Of a stretch of DNA of 64,000 bases, positions 38,221-47,830 are shown piece by piece. A program made the position numbers and the translations under genes. Each line of letters opens with the position of its first letter. Position 1 is the stretch's first letter. The DNA is from Rhodospirillaceae bacterium (lineage in GTDB: Bacteria > Pseudomonadota > Alphaproteobacteria > TMED109), in NCBI GenBank assembly GCA_902557845.1, contig CACEBX010000002.1:62001-126000 (forward strand). The letters run 5' to 3'. The notes below the pieces were generated by a model. That model was not told where the DNA came from and searched no databases. It saw only the letters and a list, made by a program, of their open reading frames with translations.

Positions 38221-39045
38221 ATGGGTAATATTAGAAAAACGGTATTAGATGAGTATAGTAATACTATCACTATTCATAGTACAGATGATTTCATTGCAAT
38301 GCGTAAAGCGGGTGAACTTGCCAGTAAAGTTTTAGATTTTATAGAGCCTTATGTAAAAGAAGGGCAAACAACGGAAAAATTAGACAGTTTATGTCATGAG
38401 TATATTTTAGATAGGAAAGCTATCCCTGCTCCTTTAAATTATAAAGGTTTTCCTAAGTCAATATGTACGTCTATCAATCATGTCGTATGTCATGGCATAC
38501 CAGGTCCTAAAGTATTAAAACATAATGATATTATAAATATAGATATTACTGTTATTTTGGAAGGCTGGCATGGAGATACTAGTAGAATGTTTTCTATAGG
38601 AAAACCAAATATAAAATCAAAAAAATTAATCGAAATAACTTATGACGCAATGTGGAAAGGTATAGAAGCAGTCAAGCCTGGCAATAGTACAGGAGATATA
38701 GGTGCAGCCATTCAAAATTTTGCAGAAAGTCAAGGTTATAGTGTAGTTAGAGACTTTTGTGGACATGGGATAGGTCAAAGATTTCATACTGCTCCAAATA
38801 TTTTACATTATGGAAAAGAAAAACAGGGAACAGAATTAATTGAAGGTATGTTTTTTACTATTGAACCAATGATAAATTTGGGAAAAAAAGATATTCTGAT
38901 TTTAGATGATGGATGGACAGCAGTAACTAGAGATAAGAAACTATCCTCACAATATGAACATACTATTGGAGTAACAAAGACAGGCTATGAAGTTTTTACT
39001 ATTTCTGAAAAAGAAAAAAAAGGTGGAAGAGTTTTCAGTTGTTAA
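38221..39045 (+). CDS. map: Methionine aminopeptidase, type I
   Basis: A 274-residue MetAP. The metal ligands are visible: the aspartates in NIDITVILEGWHGDTS, His in the FCGHGIG motif, Glu in FTIEPM and Glu in SQYEHT. The CHGIPGPKVL segment holds the substrate-binding histidine. The N-terminal 20 residues are an extension before the family core. It removes the initiator methionine. The small membrane protein follows 28 bases downstream. Confidence 0.94.
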   Translation: MGNIRKTVLDEYSNTITIHSTDDFIAMRKAGELASKVLDFIEPYVKEGQTTEKLDSLCHEYILDRKAIPAPLNYKGFPKSICTSINHVVCHGIPGPKVLKHNDIINIDITVILEGWHGDTSRMFSIGKPNIKSKKLIEITYDAMWKGIEAVKPGNSTGDIGAAIQNFAESQGYSVVRDFCGHGIGQRFHTAPNILHYGKEKQGTELIEGMFFTIEPMINLGKKDILILDDGWTAVTRDKKLSSQYEHTIGVTKTGYEVFTISEKEKKGGRVFSC

Positions 39046-39073
39046 TTTATTAATTTAATATTAATATAAAATT

Positions 39074-39280
39074 ATGACTTATCATCCTATTATAGGAATA
39101 ATGATTTTTTTAATTACTATAATTATTGCATTTTTTATTGGGAAAAACGCATTTAAAAAATATAAAGGTGCAGAAAAAAAATCAAATATAAGTGAATTAG
39201 AGTCAAAAAATAAAAATAGTTATCAGAGACCTCCTAAAGGAGATATAACCTCGCCAGATGCACCATGGTTAAAGGATTGA
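39074..39280 (+). CDS. Small single-helix membrane protein, paralogue of 52494-52676
   Basis: A 68-residue protein. MTYHP is followed by one hydrophobic helix (about residues 6-23), then a basic, Lys/Ser-rich linker, and it ends in SPDAPWLKD. The same layout and both end motifs recur in the 60-residue protein at 52494-52676: 15 of the first 23 residues agree, and SPDA-x-WL is shared. This argues that both are real genes of one unrecognised family. The tail should face the cytoplasm if the positive-inside rule holds. It sits between map and a cytochrome c'. I do not recognise a function. Confidence 0.7.
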   Translation: MTYHPIIGIMIFLITIIIAFFIGKNAFKKYKGAEKKSNISELESKNKNSYQRPPKGDITSPDAPWLKD

Positions 39281-39339
39281 AAGCAATCTTTGATTTAAAA
39301 GTATAGATAAATTTATTATTGTAACTATAATTATAATAT

Positions 39340-39867
39340 ATGAAAAATTTAATAATATTAATTTCCTTTCTTACACTTATAAATCCTAGTTCATATTCTA
39401 GTGAGTTTGAAAAAGCTAAAGATACTATTGAGTTAAGACAAGGAGTTATGCAAGGAATTTGGGCTCGTATAAAAAGACTTGCTCCTTTTATAGAAGTCGA
39501 TAATAACTTAGAATACAATGAGCAACTCGCAAAACAAGACGCTGAAGACATCAAATTGCTTCTTAAGAAATCTTTAACTCTTTGGCCTAATTCTACTAAT
39601 CTTTCTACTAAAAATCTTACAAATGCTACTCCTGCAATATGGGCGGTAGAAGAGTACTTTAATAAATTGTACAAAGATGCATTAGTATCTGCAGAAAATC
39701 TAGAAATAGCTCTGAATAATAGTGATTGGGACAAAGTTGATATTGAAATGTGTAACTTAGGTAATGCATGTGGTACTTGTCATGCTAGTTTTAGAAGATT
39801 ACTTACTAGCCAATTAGCTAATGAGGCTTCAGCTTGGTCAGGAAAATATATTAATAAATGTAATTAA
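39340..39867 (+). CDS. Cytochrome c' (class II c-type cytochrome)
   Basis: A 175-residue periplasmic protein with a signal peptide (residues 1 to about 20) and a single heme site CGTCH near the C-terminus: Cys144, Cys147 and axial His148. The N-terminal helix carries the LRQGVMQGIW element typical of cytochrome c', in which binding of NO or other gases is common. The four-helix layout and the C-terminal heme fit class II. It may protect against NO or carry electrons. It converges on hspQ with one base between. Confidence 0.87.
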   Translation: MKNLIILISFLTLINPSSYSSEFEKAKDTIELRQGVMQGIWARIKRLAPFIEVDNNLEYNEQLAKQDAEDIKLLLKKSLTLWPNSTNLSTKNLTNATPAIWAVEEYFNKLYKDALVSAENLEIALNNSDWDKVDIEMCNLGNACGTCHASFRRLLTSQLANEASAWSGKYINKCN

Positions 39868-39868
39868 T

Positions 39869-40213
39869 TTACTGCAAATTTGAGTTTTTAAGAATATATT
39901 TGCCGTTTACTATTCCCTCAAACAAGCTGTCAATCTGTGGATGGGAGCAAGGATCTAAATTTTCATCATGTAATAGGTTTTGTTGGGAAACATAGGCTAT
40001 ATAAGGACCATCCTCATTTTCTGCAAAAAGATGATAAAAAGGCTGGTTTCTTTTTGGTCTTATATGTGCAGGTATGGACTCATACCACTCCTCACTATTC
40101 ATAAACTCTGGATCTACATCAAATATAACTCCCCTAAAAGGATAAAAGCGATGTTTAACTACTTCTCCAATAGTAAATTTTGGGGAGTCTATGTTTTCTA
40201 TATGCTTACTCAT
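39869..40213 (-). CDS. hspQ: Heat-shock protein HspQ
   Basis: A 114-residue HspQ/YccV-family protein. FTIGEVVKHRFYPFRGVIFDVDP near the N-terminus, the HIRPKRNQPFYHLFAENE segment and YVSQQNLL are nearly diagnostic. HspQ is a small heat-inducible protein linked to protein turnover and, in enterobacteria, to Lon specificity. It is monocistronic. The opposite-strand ORF across it is a shadow. Confidence 0.92.
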   Translation of the reverse strand: MSKHIENIDSPKFTIGEVVKHRFYPFRGVIFDVDPEFMNSEEWYESIPAHIRPKRNQPFYHLFAENEDGPYIAYVSQQNLLHDENLDPCSHPQIDSLFEGIVNGKYILKNSNLQ

Positions 40214-40314
40214 AATGTATTTTTATTTTAGAATTTATTATTATATTATAAATATAATTTAATAAGAGCTAATTTTCAATGTTGTAATCTAATTTACATT
40301 AAAAAAGGATAATT

Positions 40315-42603
40315 ATGAAATTTGGAATAGGGCAATCTGTAACTAGAATAGAAGATAAGCGCTTGCTTACAGGAAATGGAATATACAATGACGATATATT
40401 CTTTGAAAATCAATCCTATATGTATGTTTTAAGGTCTCCACATGCAAATGCAAAAATTTTAGACATAGAACTTTCAGAAGCCTTAAAAACTTCTGGTTTA
40501 ATAAAAATTATAAATTGGGAAGATATAAAAAGACTATCTATTAATAATATGAAAACTACTTTTCTTGTAAAGAATAGAGATGGCAATGAAATGATAGATA
40601 CACCCAGACATATTTTAGCGAAACATTATGTTAGATATGTTGGAGATCCTATTTTAGCTATTATTGCAGATTCTCTTGATATTGCAGAGCAGGTAGCTGA
40701 AAAAATAATAATAAATTATGAGGAATATGACAGTGTAACCGATATATCTAAAGCTATTCAAAAAAATATAATTTCAGTCAGGAATGAGGTTTCTAATAAT
40801 GTTTGCTTTGATTGGGAATTAGGTGATAAGAAAAATACCCTTAAAGATATAAATTCATCTAAATTTAAAATAAATATTGAATTAATAAATAACAGATTAG
40901 TTCCTAACCCAATGGAATGTAGAAGTACAATTGGTGTTTATGATGATAAAAATGATGAATATACTTTACATTGCTCTAGTCAGGGCGTACATAGCTTGAA
41001 ACGAAAACTGTCTTCAATTTTTAATAAAAATGAAGATAAAATCCACGTAATAACCAAGGATGTTGGAGGTGGTTTTGGTATGAAGATATTTAACTACCCT
41101 GAGTATATATTATCTCTAGCTGCTTCTAATATTGTAAAAAGACCAGTTAAATGGAAAGCTTCAAGAACAGAAAGTTTTTTATCTGATATTCATGGCAGAG
41201 ATCATTTTAGTAAAGCAACATTAGGAATAGATGAAAATTATAAATTTAAAGCTTTATTGGTAGAAACCCTAGCTAATATGGGAGCATATATGTCAGACTT
41301 TGCGGTTTTTATTCCCACATATGCTGGAACAGGAATGCTTACAGGCTGTTATGACATAAAAAAAGCCTATGCAAATGTAAGGGGCATTTATACTAACACT
41401 GGCCCAACAGATGCTTATAGAGGAGCTGGCAGACCTGAAGCTGCATATTTGATTGAAAGATTAGTAGATAAAGCAGCAAAAGAGCTTAAAATTAGTCCTG
41501 TAAAGATAAGGGAAATCAATCTTATTGATAAATCGCAAATTCCTTATACGACTGCCTTAGGGCATACTTATGATAGTGGAGATTTTAAAAAAAACCTTAA
41601 AGATGCAGTAAGTGTTTCTCTATTTAATGAATTTAATAAAAGACGAGAAGTATCTCTGAAAAAAGGGTATTTAAGGGGTATTGGAATTTCAACATATATT
41701 GAGGCCTGTGGAGGTGGAGGACCAGAATTTGCAAAAGTAAGTATAGGAAAAAATGGAAATATTACTGTTAAAATAGGTACTCAGTCTAATGGACAAGGAC
41801 ATGAAACCTCATATGGACAAATAGTTTCTGAAATATTGGGAGTTGATATTTCATTAATTCAAGTAGTTCAAGGAAATAGTAAAGAAATAGAAAAAGGATC
41901 TGGAACGGGAGGTTCCAGATCCACTCCCGTGGGAGGTAGTGCCTTAAAAGTAGCAACTGAAAATTTGATAAAAAAAATTAAAACTACTTTGTCAGAAAGT
42001 TTTCAAATAAACCCCTCTTTAGTAGGTTATAAAGAAGGTATTTTTTATTTTAATAATAAAAGCTTTACTTTAGCTGAAATTTCTAATTTACTTTCTTCCG
42101 ATAATGGTAGTTTAGAGGAAGGAGGTACATGGACGCCCGCTCAAGGAACTTTTACGTATCCTAATGGAACTCATGTATGTGAACTTGAAATTAATAAAGA
42201 GACAGGAAAAGTAAACATATTGGCATATCATGTAGTTGATGACTTTGGAAAAGTTATAAACCCTTTGTTATTAGAAGGTCAGGTTCATGGAGGAATTGTG
42301 CAAGGAATAGGACAAGCCTTGTTTGAAGAAACCTTGTATGATGAAAACGGACAACTTATTAGCGGTTCCCTCATGGATTACGCTATACCTAGAGCTAGCG
42401 ATGTTCCAAACTTTAATTTCTCTTATAATGAAATTTTATGTAAGAATAATTTATTAGGAGTAAAAGGTGCAGGCGAAGCCGGAGCTATAGGGGCACCTCC
42501 TGCAGTTATAAACGCTGTATGTAATGCACTAAGTATAAATCATGTTGACATGCCTGCTAAACCTGAAAAGCTATGGAAAATAATTAATGAAAAAAAAGAT
42601 TAA
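40315..42603 (+). CDS. CoxL-like molybdenum hydroxylase large subunit (form II type)
   Basis: A 762-residue xanthine dehydrogenase/CO dehydrogenase family subunit. KDVGGGFGMK near residue 249 and the AYRGAGRPEAAYLIERL segment near 371 bind molybdopterin. AYRGAGR is the form II variant; true CO-oxidising form I enzymes have AYxCSFR. GEAGAIGAPPAV near 718 carries the active-site glutamate. The FAD and iron-sulfur subunits expected for this class are not adjacent, so this copy is either orphaned or assembled with subunits encoded elsewhere. The stop overlaps nrdB by 4 bases. The substrate is unknown. Confidence 0.9.
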   Translation: MKFGIGQSVTRIEDKRLLTGNGIYNDDIFFENQSYMYVLRSPHANAKILDIELSEALKTSGLIKIINWEDIKRLSINNMKTTFLVKNRDGNEMIDTPRHILAKHYVRYVGDPILAIIADSLDIAEQVAEKIIINYEEYDSVTDISKAIQKNIISVRNEVSNNVCFDWELGDKKNTLKDINSSKFKINIELINNRLVPNPMECRSTIGVYDDKNDEYTLHCSSQGVHSLKRKLSSIFNKNEDKIHVITKDVGGGFGMKIFNYPEYILSLAASNIVKRPVKWKASRTESFLSDIHGRDHFSKATLGIDENYKFKALLVETLANMGAYMSDFAVFIPTYAGTGMLTGCYDIKKAYANVRGIYTNTGPTDAYRGAGRPEAAYLIERLVDKAAKELKISPVKIREINLIDKSQIPYTTALGHTYDSGDFKKNLKDAVSVSLFNEFNKRREVSLKKGYLRGIGISTYIEACGGGGPEFAKVSIGKNGNITVKIGTQSNGQGHETSYGQIVSEILGVDISLIQVVQGNSKEIEKGSGTGGSRSTPVGGSALKVATENLIKKIKTTLSESFQINPSLVGYKEGIFYFNNKSFTLAEISNLLSSDNGSLEEGGTWTPAQGTFTYPNGTHVCELEINKETGKVNILAYHVVDDFGKVINPLLLEGQVHGGIVQGIGQALFEETLYDENGQLISGSLMDYAIPRASDVPNFNFSYNEILCKNNLLGVKGAGEAGAIGAPPAVINAVCNALSINHVDMPAKPEKLWKIINEKKD

Positions 42604-43574
42604 GCTAATTTCTGAAAAGCTTCTTCCCATGTTCCTTTTGTTGCAGCCTTTGAATATTCGGTTGCTCTGTTCTCAAAGAAATTTGTATGCTCTACTCCGT
42701 TGAGCATAACATCTATCCAAGGTAATGGATTCGCCCCAATATTATAAATTGGTTGAAGATTTAATTGCACCAATCTGATATCAGCAATATACCTAATATA
42801 TTTTTTTACATTCTCTGGTCTTAGCCCTTGCACGCTTCCTAATTCAAATGCCCTGTCTATGAAAGCGTCTTCATGAGCGATCATAGTATTGCAGGCCTTG
42901 TACAAATCTACTTGTAGTTTCTTGACATCAATATCTGCATTTTCTGACAGAAATGTATTGAATAATTTAATTATAGACTCAGTATGCAAACTCTCATCTC
43001 TGGCTGACCAAGTGACAATTTGTCCCATACCCTTCATCTTATTAAATCTCGGAAAATTTAAAAGTATCGCAAAAGTAGCAAATAATTGCAAACCCTCAGT
43101 AAAAGCTCCAAAAATTGCTAAAGTCTTGGCAATATCCTCTTTAGAACTTGTATTAAACTGTTGCATGTAGTCATATTTATCACGCATTTCTTTTATCTGA
43201 AGAAATGCTTGGTATTCAACTTCTGGCATTCCTATAGTGTCTAATAAGTGAGAATAAGCTGCAACATGAATTGTTTCCATATTAGAGAAGGAAGCAAGCA
43301 TCATTTGAACTTCAGTTGGCTTAAAGACTTGTGAATAATGCTTCATATAACAATTGTTAACTTCAATATCTGACTGAGTAAAGAATCTAAAAATCTGAGA
43401 AAGCAAATTTTTTTCCTGTTTAGTTAACTTTCTATTCCAATCTGATACATCGTCAGCTAAAGGGACTTCCTCAGGAAGCCAATGTATTCTTTGTTGTTGA
43501 AGCCATGCATCATAGGCCCAAGGATATTTAAAAGGTTTATATACTGGTCTTGCATCTAATAATGACAATTTCAA
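42600..43574 (-). CDS. nrdB: Ribonucleotide reductase small subunit, class I
   Basis: A 324-residue diiron protein. Ligands Asp69 (QSDIEV), Glu100 and His103 (NMETIH), and the radical Tyr107 in AYSHLL are present. Later ligands lie in the FTEGLQ segment and the RDESLHTE segment. The tyrosine supports a tyrosyl-radical class I enzyme. It is 9 bases downstream of nrdA in one operon and converges with the CoxL-like gene. The C-terminus is the R1-docking tail. Confidence 0.95.
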   Translation of the reverse strand: MKLSLLDARPVYKPFKYPWAYDAWLQQQRIHWLPEEVPLADDVSDWNRKLTKQEKNLLSQIFRFFTQSDIEVNNCYMKHYSQVFKPTEVQMMLASFSNMETIHVAAYSHLLDTIGMPEVEYQAFLQIKEMRDKYDYMQQFNTSSKEDIAKTLAIFGAFTEGLQLFATFAILLNFPRFNKMKGMGQIVTWSARDESLHTESIIKLFNTFLSENADIDVKKLQVDLYKACNTMIAHEDAFIDRAFELGSVQGLRPENVKKYIRYIADIRLVQLNLQPIYNIGANPLPWIDVMLNGVEHTNFFENRATEYSKAATKGTWEEAFQKLA

Positions 43575-43583
43575 ACTCCTATT

Positions 43584-45467
43584 CTATTGACAAGATAAAC
43601 ATTCTTCATAATCTAACTCATTTTCTTTAGGTTCTTCATTCACATTTATTTTTCCTTTCATAGGAACTTTGACATTAGTCGCATCTTGGTTCACTACCTC
43701 TGCTCTTTGTAAAGACATAGACCTTAAATAATATAAACTCTTTATTCCTTTTTTCCAGGCAGAAAAATGAATGTTGTGAAGATCTTTTTTATGAATGTCT
43801 GGTTTTAAAAAAATATTAAGTGATTGAGATTGGCAGACAAAAGGCGTTCTATCCCCAGCTAATTCTATTAAGTATCTTTGGTCAATTTCAAAAGCAGTTT
43901 TAAATATTGCTTTTTCATTATCATCTAAAAAATCTAAATGTTGCACCGAACCTTTATTAACTGTAATTGAAGACCAAACTTCATCATTATCTTTTCCTTT
44001 TTTTAATAAAACCTTCTTAAGGATAGGATTCCTTACATTAAAAGAACCTGATAAAGTTTTTTGAGTAAAGCTATTTGTTGCTATAGGCTCTACTCCTGGA
44101 GAAGAACCCCCGCAAATAATTGATATAGAAGCAGTTGGAGCTATTGCAATTTTATTAGAAAACCTCTCTTGTACTCCATAATCATTTGCATCAGGACATG
44201 CACCTTTATCTTTTGCTAAAACTTTAGATGCATTGTCAGCTTGTTCTTTTATAGAAGAAAATATTCTTTTATTCCAAACTTTAGCCATTACTGATTCTAT
44301 TGGTATTCTTTTTTTCTGAAGAAAAGAGTGAAATCCCATAACTCCTAACCCAACACTTCTTTCTCTAAAAGCAGAATATTTTGCACTATTCATAGTTTCT
44401 GGGGCTCTTGTAATAAAATCTTCCATTACGTTATCCAAAAACTTCATAATATCTAGTATAAAAATGGAATTATCATGCCATTCATCATATTTTTCTAGAT
44501 TAACGGAGGACAAACAACATACTGCTGTTCTATTCTTTCCTAAATGGTCTAATCCTGTAGGAAGTGTGATTTCACTACAAAGATTTGACATTTTTACCTG
44601 CAAACCTGACATCTTATGATGATGGGGAATAGCTTCATTGACTCTATCAATAAATAAGAGGTATGGTTCGCCTGTCTCCATTCTTGCTGTTAAAATTTTT
44701 ATCCATAAAGACCTTGCTTTAATAGTTTGCTGAATGGAACCATCCTTAGGACTTTTTAAAACCCAATCTAAGTCTTCTTCAACAGCTCTCATAAAATCAT
44801 CTGAGATTACGACACCATGATGCAGGTTGAGCGCCTTACGATTTGGGTCTCCTCCTGTAGGCCTTCTTAGATCAACAAATTCTTCTATTTCAGGGTGCCA
44901 TACTGGTAAGTAACAAGCGGCAGAACCCCTTCTTAAACTTCCTTGACTAATAGCAAGCGTTAAAGAGTCCATTACCCTAATAAAAGGAACCACTCCAGAC
45001 GTTTTACCTGCTTGCCCAACTTTTTCACCTTGACCTCTTAAGTTTCCCCAATAAGATCCTATTCCTCCTCCTTTAGAGGCTAACCAAACATTTTCATTCC
45101 ATAATTCTAATATCCCATGCAGACTATCATTAGCTTCATTTAAAAAACATGAAATTGGCAAACCTCTATTTGTTCCACCGTTAGATAAAATTGGAGTAGA
45201 AGGCATAAACCAATGGTTTGACATGTAATTATAAATACGTTGCGCATGATCATTGTCATCAGAAAAATAGCTGGCAACCCTAGCAAACATTCCTTGATAG
45301 TCTTCATCTGGGAGGAGATATCTATCTTTTAGAGTTGATTTGCCAAACTCAGTCAATAAGGAATCTTTGCTAGGATTCTTCTTTACACTTACACCTGGCT
45401 TAATTTGAACAACATTAAGGATGTCAGAGTTCTTTTTTTCTGTATTATATTTCAATTTATTCAGCAT
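43584..45467 (-). CDS. nrdA: Ribonucleotide reductase large subunit, class I
   Basis: A 627-residue R1 subunit that reduces ribonucleoside diphosphates to deoxy forms. ISCFLN near residue 107, the LCSEITLP segment and CCLSSVNLEKYDEW carry active-site residues. The C-terminal pair in ECLSCQ passes electrons from thioredoxin or glutaredoxin. At 627 residues it lacks the roughly 90-residue ATP-cone of the E. coli NrdA N-terminus, so dATP feedback control through that domain is absent. It is followed by nrdB. Upstream lies a DnaA-like box and an NrdR-like site. Confidence 0.95.
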   Translation of the reverse strand: MLNKLKYNTEKKNSDILNVVQIKPGVSVKKNPSKDSLLTEFGKSTLKDRYLLPDEDYQGMFARVASYFSDDNDHAQRIYNYMSNHWFMPSTPILSNGGTNRGLPISCFLNEANDSLHGILELWNENVWLASKGGGIGSYWGNLRGQGEKVGQAGKTSGVVPFIRVMDSLTLAISQGSLRRGSAACYLPVWHPEIEEFVDLRRPTGGDPNRKALNLHHGVVISDDFMRAVEEDLDWVLKSPKDGSIQQTIKARSLWIKILTARMETGEPYLLFIDRVNEAIPHHHKMSGLQVKMSNLCSEITLPTGLDHLGKNRTAVCCLSSVNLEKYDEWHDNSIFILDIMKFLDNVMEDFITRAPETMNSAKYSAFRERSVGLGVMGFHSFLQKKRIPIESVMAKVWNKRIFSSIKEQADNASKVLAKDKGACPDANDYGVQERFSNKIAIAPTASISIICGGSSPGVEPIATNSFTQKTLSGSFNVRNPILKKVLLKKGKDNDEVWSSITVNKGSVQHLDFLDDNEKAIFKTAFEIDQRYLIELAGDRTPFVCQSQSLNIFLKPDIHKKDLHNIHFSAWKKGIKSLYYLRSMSLQRAEVVNQDATNVKVPMKGKINVNEEPKENELDYEECLSCQ

Positions 45468-45473
45468 CTTTTT

Positions 45474-45524
45474 TTATCCACAACTGTGTATAATAAAATG
45501 GGGATAAGTTACTATATGTTGTAG
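45474..45524. promoter_or_regulatory. Candidate nrdAB control region: DnaA-like box and NrdR-like site
   Basis: A perfect TTATCCACA DnaA-box sequence lies at 45474-45482, 7 bases upstream of the nrdA start. About 35 bases further upstream, 45509-45524 contains TACTATATGTTGTAG, which agrees with about 11 of 16 positions of the NrdR consensus around a central ATAT. E. coli nrdAB is controlled by both DnaA and NrdR, so the placement is sensible. In an AT-rich genome either site could occur by chance. Confidence 0.35.
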
Positions 45525-45689
45525 TTTTATTTTTTTTAATATCTAAATATTGCGTATATATGCGTTGTAGTCAATACGAAAAAAAAAAAAATTAAAAATT
45601 TTACTATTATTAGAACAAAAGTAGAACATATTAAATGTTTTAGCAAGGTATATTTTGCTTTTGTATAATCTTTCAATATAATCATTATA

Positions 45690-46241
45690 ATGGTAAAAAT
45701 AGATAAAGTATATACAAGAGGGGGCGATAAAGGAAAAACTTCTTTGGGAGATGGTTCTAGAGTGCCCAAAACAGATAAAGTCATAATTGCTCTTGCAAAT
45801 ATAGAAGAATTAAACGCTAATTTGGGTTTAGTCATTTGCAAATTACCAACTGAATATAAAAAAATTTTTCTAAAAATTCAGAATGATTTATTTGACTTAG
45901 GTGCAGATATAATTACTCCTATTACAAAAAAAAATTCATTAAGAATAAATAAAAGTTATATTTTAGATCTTGAGAATCAAATAGACATAATACTTTCTAA
46001 GTTACCCGCCCTGAAATCTTTTATATTACCTGGAGGAACAGAAATATCATCAAGAATTCATATTAGTAGAACTGTATGTAGAAGATGTGAAATAGCTATT
46101 TTGGAATTAAATAAAAAAAAAGCTGTCAATTCCGAAATCTTAAAATATATTAATAGATTATCGGATTTTTTATTTGTAGTAGCAAGAAATATTAATATAG
46201 AGAAAAATAAAGAAGTACTGTGGAAACCTGGAAATATTTAA
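45690..46241 (+). CDS. ATP:cob(I)alamin adenosyltransferase, PduO type
   Basis: A 183-residue PduO-type adenosyltransferase that converts corrinoid to adenosylcobalamin. VYTRGGDKGKTSLGDG at residues 7-22 is the ATP-binding loop. DLGADI near 71, ILPGG near 111 and the RTVCRRCE segment near 127 are family hallmarks. It is divergent from nrdA. The class I reductase next to it needs no cobalamin, so its cofactor must serve other enzymes outside the window. Confidence 0.93.
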   Translation: MVKIDKVYTRGGDKGKTSLGDGSRVPKTDKVIIALANIEELNANLGLVICKLPTEYKKIFLKIQNDLFDLGADIITPITKKNSLRINKSYILDLENQIDIILSKLPALKSFILPGGTEISSRIHISRTVCRRCEIAILELNKKKAVNSEILKYINRLSDFLFVVARNINIEKNKEVLWKPGNI

Positions 46242-46264
46242 AAACCTTTTAGTGGAGATTGTAA

Positions 46265-47416
46265 ATGCCTATTCAAAATAGAATCGCTGAATTTCAAAAA
46301 GATATGCAAAAATGGAGACATCATTTCCATGAATTTCCTGAGCTTGCTTACAAAGAAGTAAACACAGCAAAAAAAGTAGTTGAATTACTTAAAAAATTTA
46401 ATGTTGATAAAATTGAAACAGGTATAGGTGGAACTGGAGTAGTTGCAACTTTAAGAAATGGTGCTGGAAGATCAGTAGGGCTTAGAGCAGATATGGATGC
46501 CTTGCCAATTAAAGAAGAAAATGAAAAAAACTACTGTTCTAAAAATAAAGGAGTTATGCACGCTTGTGGACATGACGGACACACAAGTATGTTATTAGGT
46601 GCTATAAAATATCTATCTGAAACAAGAAAGTTTAAGGGTGAAGTAGTATGTATTTTTCAGCCTGCTGAAGAAGGTTTTGCTGGAGCAAAAGCTATGATTG
46701 AAGATGGTCTATTTAAGAAATATCCTATAGACGAAATATATGGAATGCACAATATGCCTAATTTAAAGGAAGGAATCTTAGCAGTTCAAGAAGGGCCAAG
46801 ATTAGCTGCAGCAGATAACTTTGAAATAGAGATAGTAGGAAAAGGAGCCCATGGGGCAATGCCTTCTAACTCTATTGATCCTATAGTCTGCGGGTCAGCT
46901 TTAGTACAAAACCTTCAACACATAGTGTCTAGAAACTCTAACCCTAAAGAAACTTTAGTAATAACAATAGCTTCTTTTCACTCTGGAAACGCAAATAATG
47001 TAATTCCAAAGAATGCTACTTTAAATGGAACAATAAGATATTATGATGATGATATTGGAAAGATGGTGAAAAAAAGATTTCACGAGGTAGTTAATAACAC
47101 TTGCAAAGCATATGGAGCAAAACCTATTATAAAATTTAATAAAGGCTATCCTGCTACAGTTAATCATAAAAAGCAAAGTGAGTTTGCCTACAATATAGCA
47201 AAAAAAGTCAATGGAAAAAACTCTACTAATATTCAAAGTCCAATGATGGGATCAGAAGACTTTTCTTACTTCCTCCGAGAAGTTCCTGGTGCTTTCGCAT
47301 GGATAGGAAATGGACAGTCTGCTTCACTGCATAACCCTAAATATGATTTTAATGATAATATTCTAAGTATTGGTGCAAGCTTTTTAGCCACATTGGCAGA
47401 GGATTATTTAAAATAA
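46265..47416 (+). CDS. M20 family amidohydrolase (hippurate/N-acyl amino acid hydrolase type)
   Basis: A 383-residue M20D peptidase-fold amidohydrolase. The zinc-binding elements are visible: LRADMDALPI near residue 75, HACGHDGHTSMLLG near 99, QPAEEGFAGA near 131, and the His and Glu of GMHNMP and MGSEDFSYF. The dimerisation domain sits at about 180-290. Members cleave N-acyl amino acids such as hippurate, N-acetyl-diaminopimelate or IAA conjugates; the specific substrate is unclear. It follows the adenosyltransferase by 23 bases with a GTGGAG ribosome site. Confidence 0.9.
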   Translation: MPIQNRIAEFQKDMQKWRHHFHEFPELAYKEVNTAKKVVELLKKFNVDKIETGIGGTGVVATLRNGAGRSVGLRADMDALPIKEENEKNYCSKNKGVMHACGHDGHTSMLLGAIKYLSETRKFKGEVVCIFQPAEEGFAGAKAMIEDGLFKKYPIDEIYGMHNMPNLKEGILAVQEGPRLAAADNFEIEIVGKGAHGAMPSNSIDPIVCGSALVQNLQHIVSRNSNPKETLVITIASFHSGNANNVIPKNATLNGTIRYYDDDIGKMVKKRFHEVVNNTCKAYGAKPIIKFNKGYPATVNHKKQSEFAYNIAKKVNGKNSTNIQSPMMGSEDFSYFLREVPGAFAWIGNGQSASLHNPKYDFNDNILSIGASFLATLAEDYLK

Positions 47417-47728
47417 TTACTCAATTGAAATTTATTTGTTTTAAGTGATCAGTTAATTATAAACTCTTAACGCCAGCTAATTGGAAGTCTAGAGTAGAGG
47501 TAATCACAGTACCAGCAATTAGTTAATAATGAAGAAAAAAAATGTTTCCTAATGGATGGAAAATAATTAAATTAAATTTAAGAGTATAAGCAGTTCCCTC
47601 TAAATAAGAAATTAACTAAATATCAGTTTTTATTAATTGCATTAATAACTTTAGAAGTATACTTAAAGGCATTTATTTTGAAAAAAAACTCTAGACATCA
47701 CAGCTTATATCTTTATTATTTTTTAAGT
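47417..47728. other. Intergenic stretch with no recognised gene
   Basis: This 312-base AT-rich stretch runs between the M20 gene and tRNA-Phe. I see no open frame with coding character, no clear hairpin and no repeat. The last 30 bases probably carry the tRNA promoter. Confidence 0.5.
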
Positions 47729-47801
47729 GCCTAGGTAGCTCAGTTGGTAGAGCATGCGACTGAAAATCGCAGTGTCGGTGGTTCAATCCCACCCCTGGGC
47801 A
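47729..47801 (+). tRNA. tRNA-Phe (GAA)
   Basis: A 73-nt cloverleaf with acceptor GCCTAGG pairing with CCTGGGC through one T-G pair, anticodon GAA in the CTGAAAA loop, a GGTTCAATCCC T-arm and discriminator A. Only CC follows before TCAG, so the complete CCA is not encoded here, unlike the other four tRNAs in the window. Its last 15 bases are part of a repeat found again near 50.0 kb. Confidence 0.95.
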
Positions 47802-47830
47802 CCTCAGAACTCAAGGGCCTCTTCCAGCAT
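47787..47830 (+). repeat. Direct repeat copy 1: tRNA-Phe 3' end plus flank (att-like)
   Basis: These 44 bases contain the last 15 bases of tRNA-Phe and 29 bases beyond, including the 3' end of the small secreted gene on the minus strand. The copy at 50000-50044 agrees at 39 of 45 aligned positions, with one one-base gap. Duplication of a tRNA 3' end is the usual trace of site-specific integration, but no integrase is seen in the interval. Confidence 0.7.

Noticed and set aside
39234-39734. Minus-strand 166-codon open frame
   Set aside because: It lies wholly opposite the cytochrome c' gene and the small membrane protein gene, has low-complexity composition, and shows no domain signal.
45478-45494. 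Second NrdR box upstream of nrdA
   Set aside because: CCACAACTGTGTATAA is partly palindromic but agrees poorly with the 16-base consensus, so I report only the better site.
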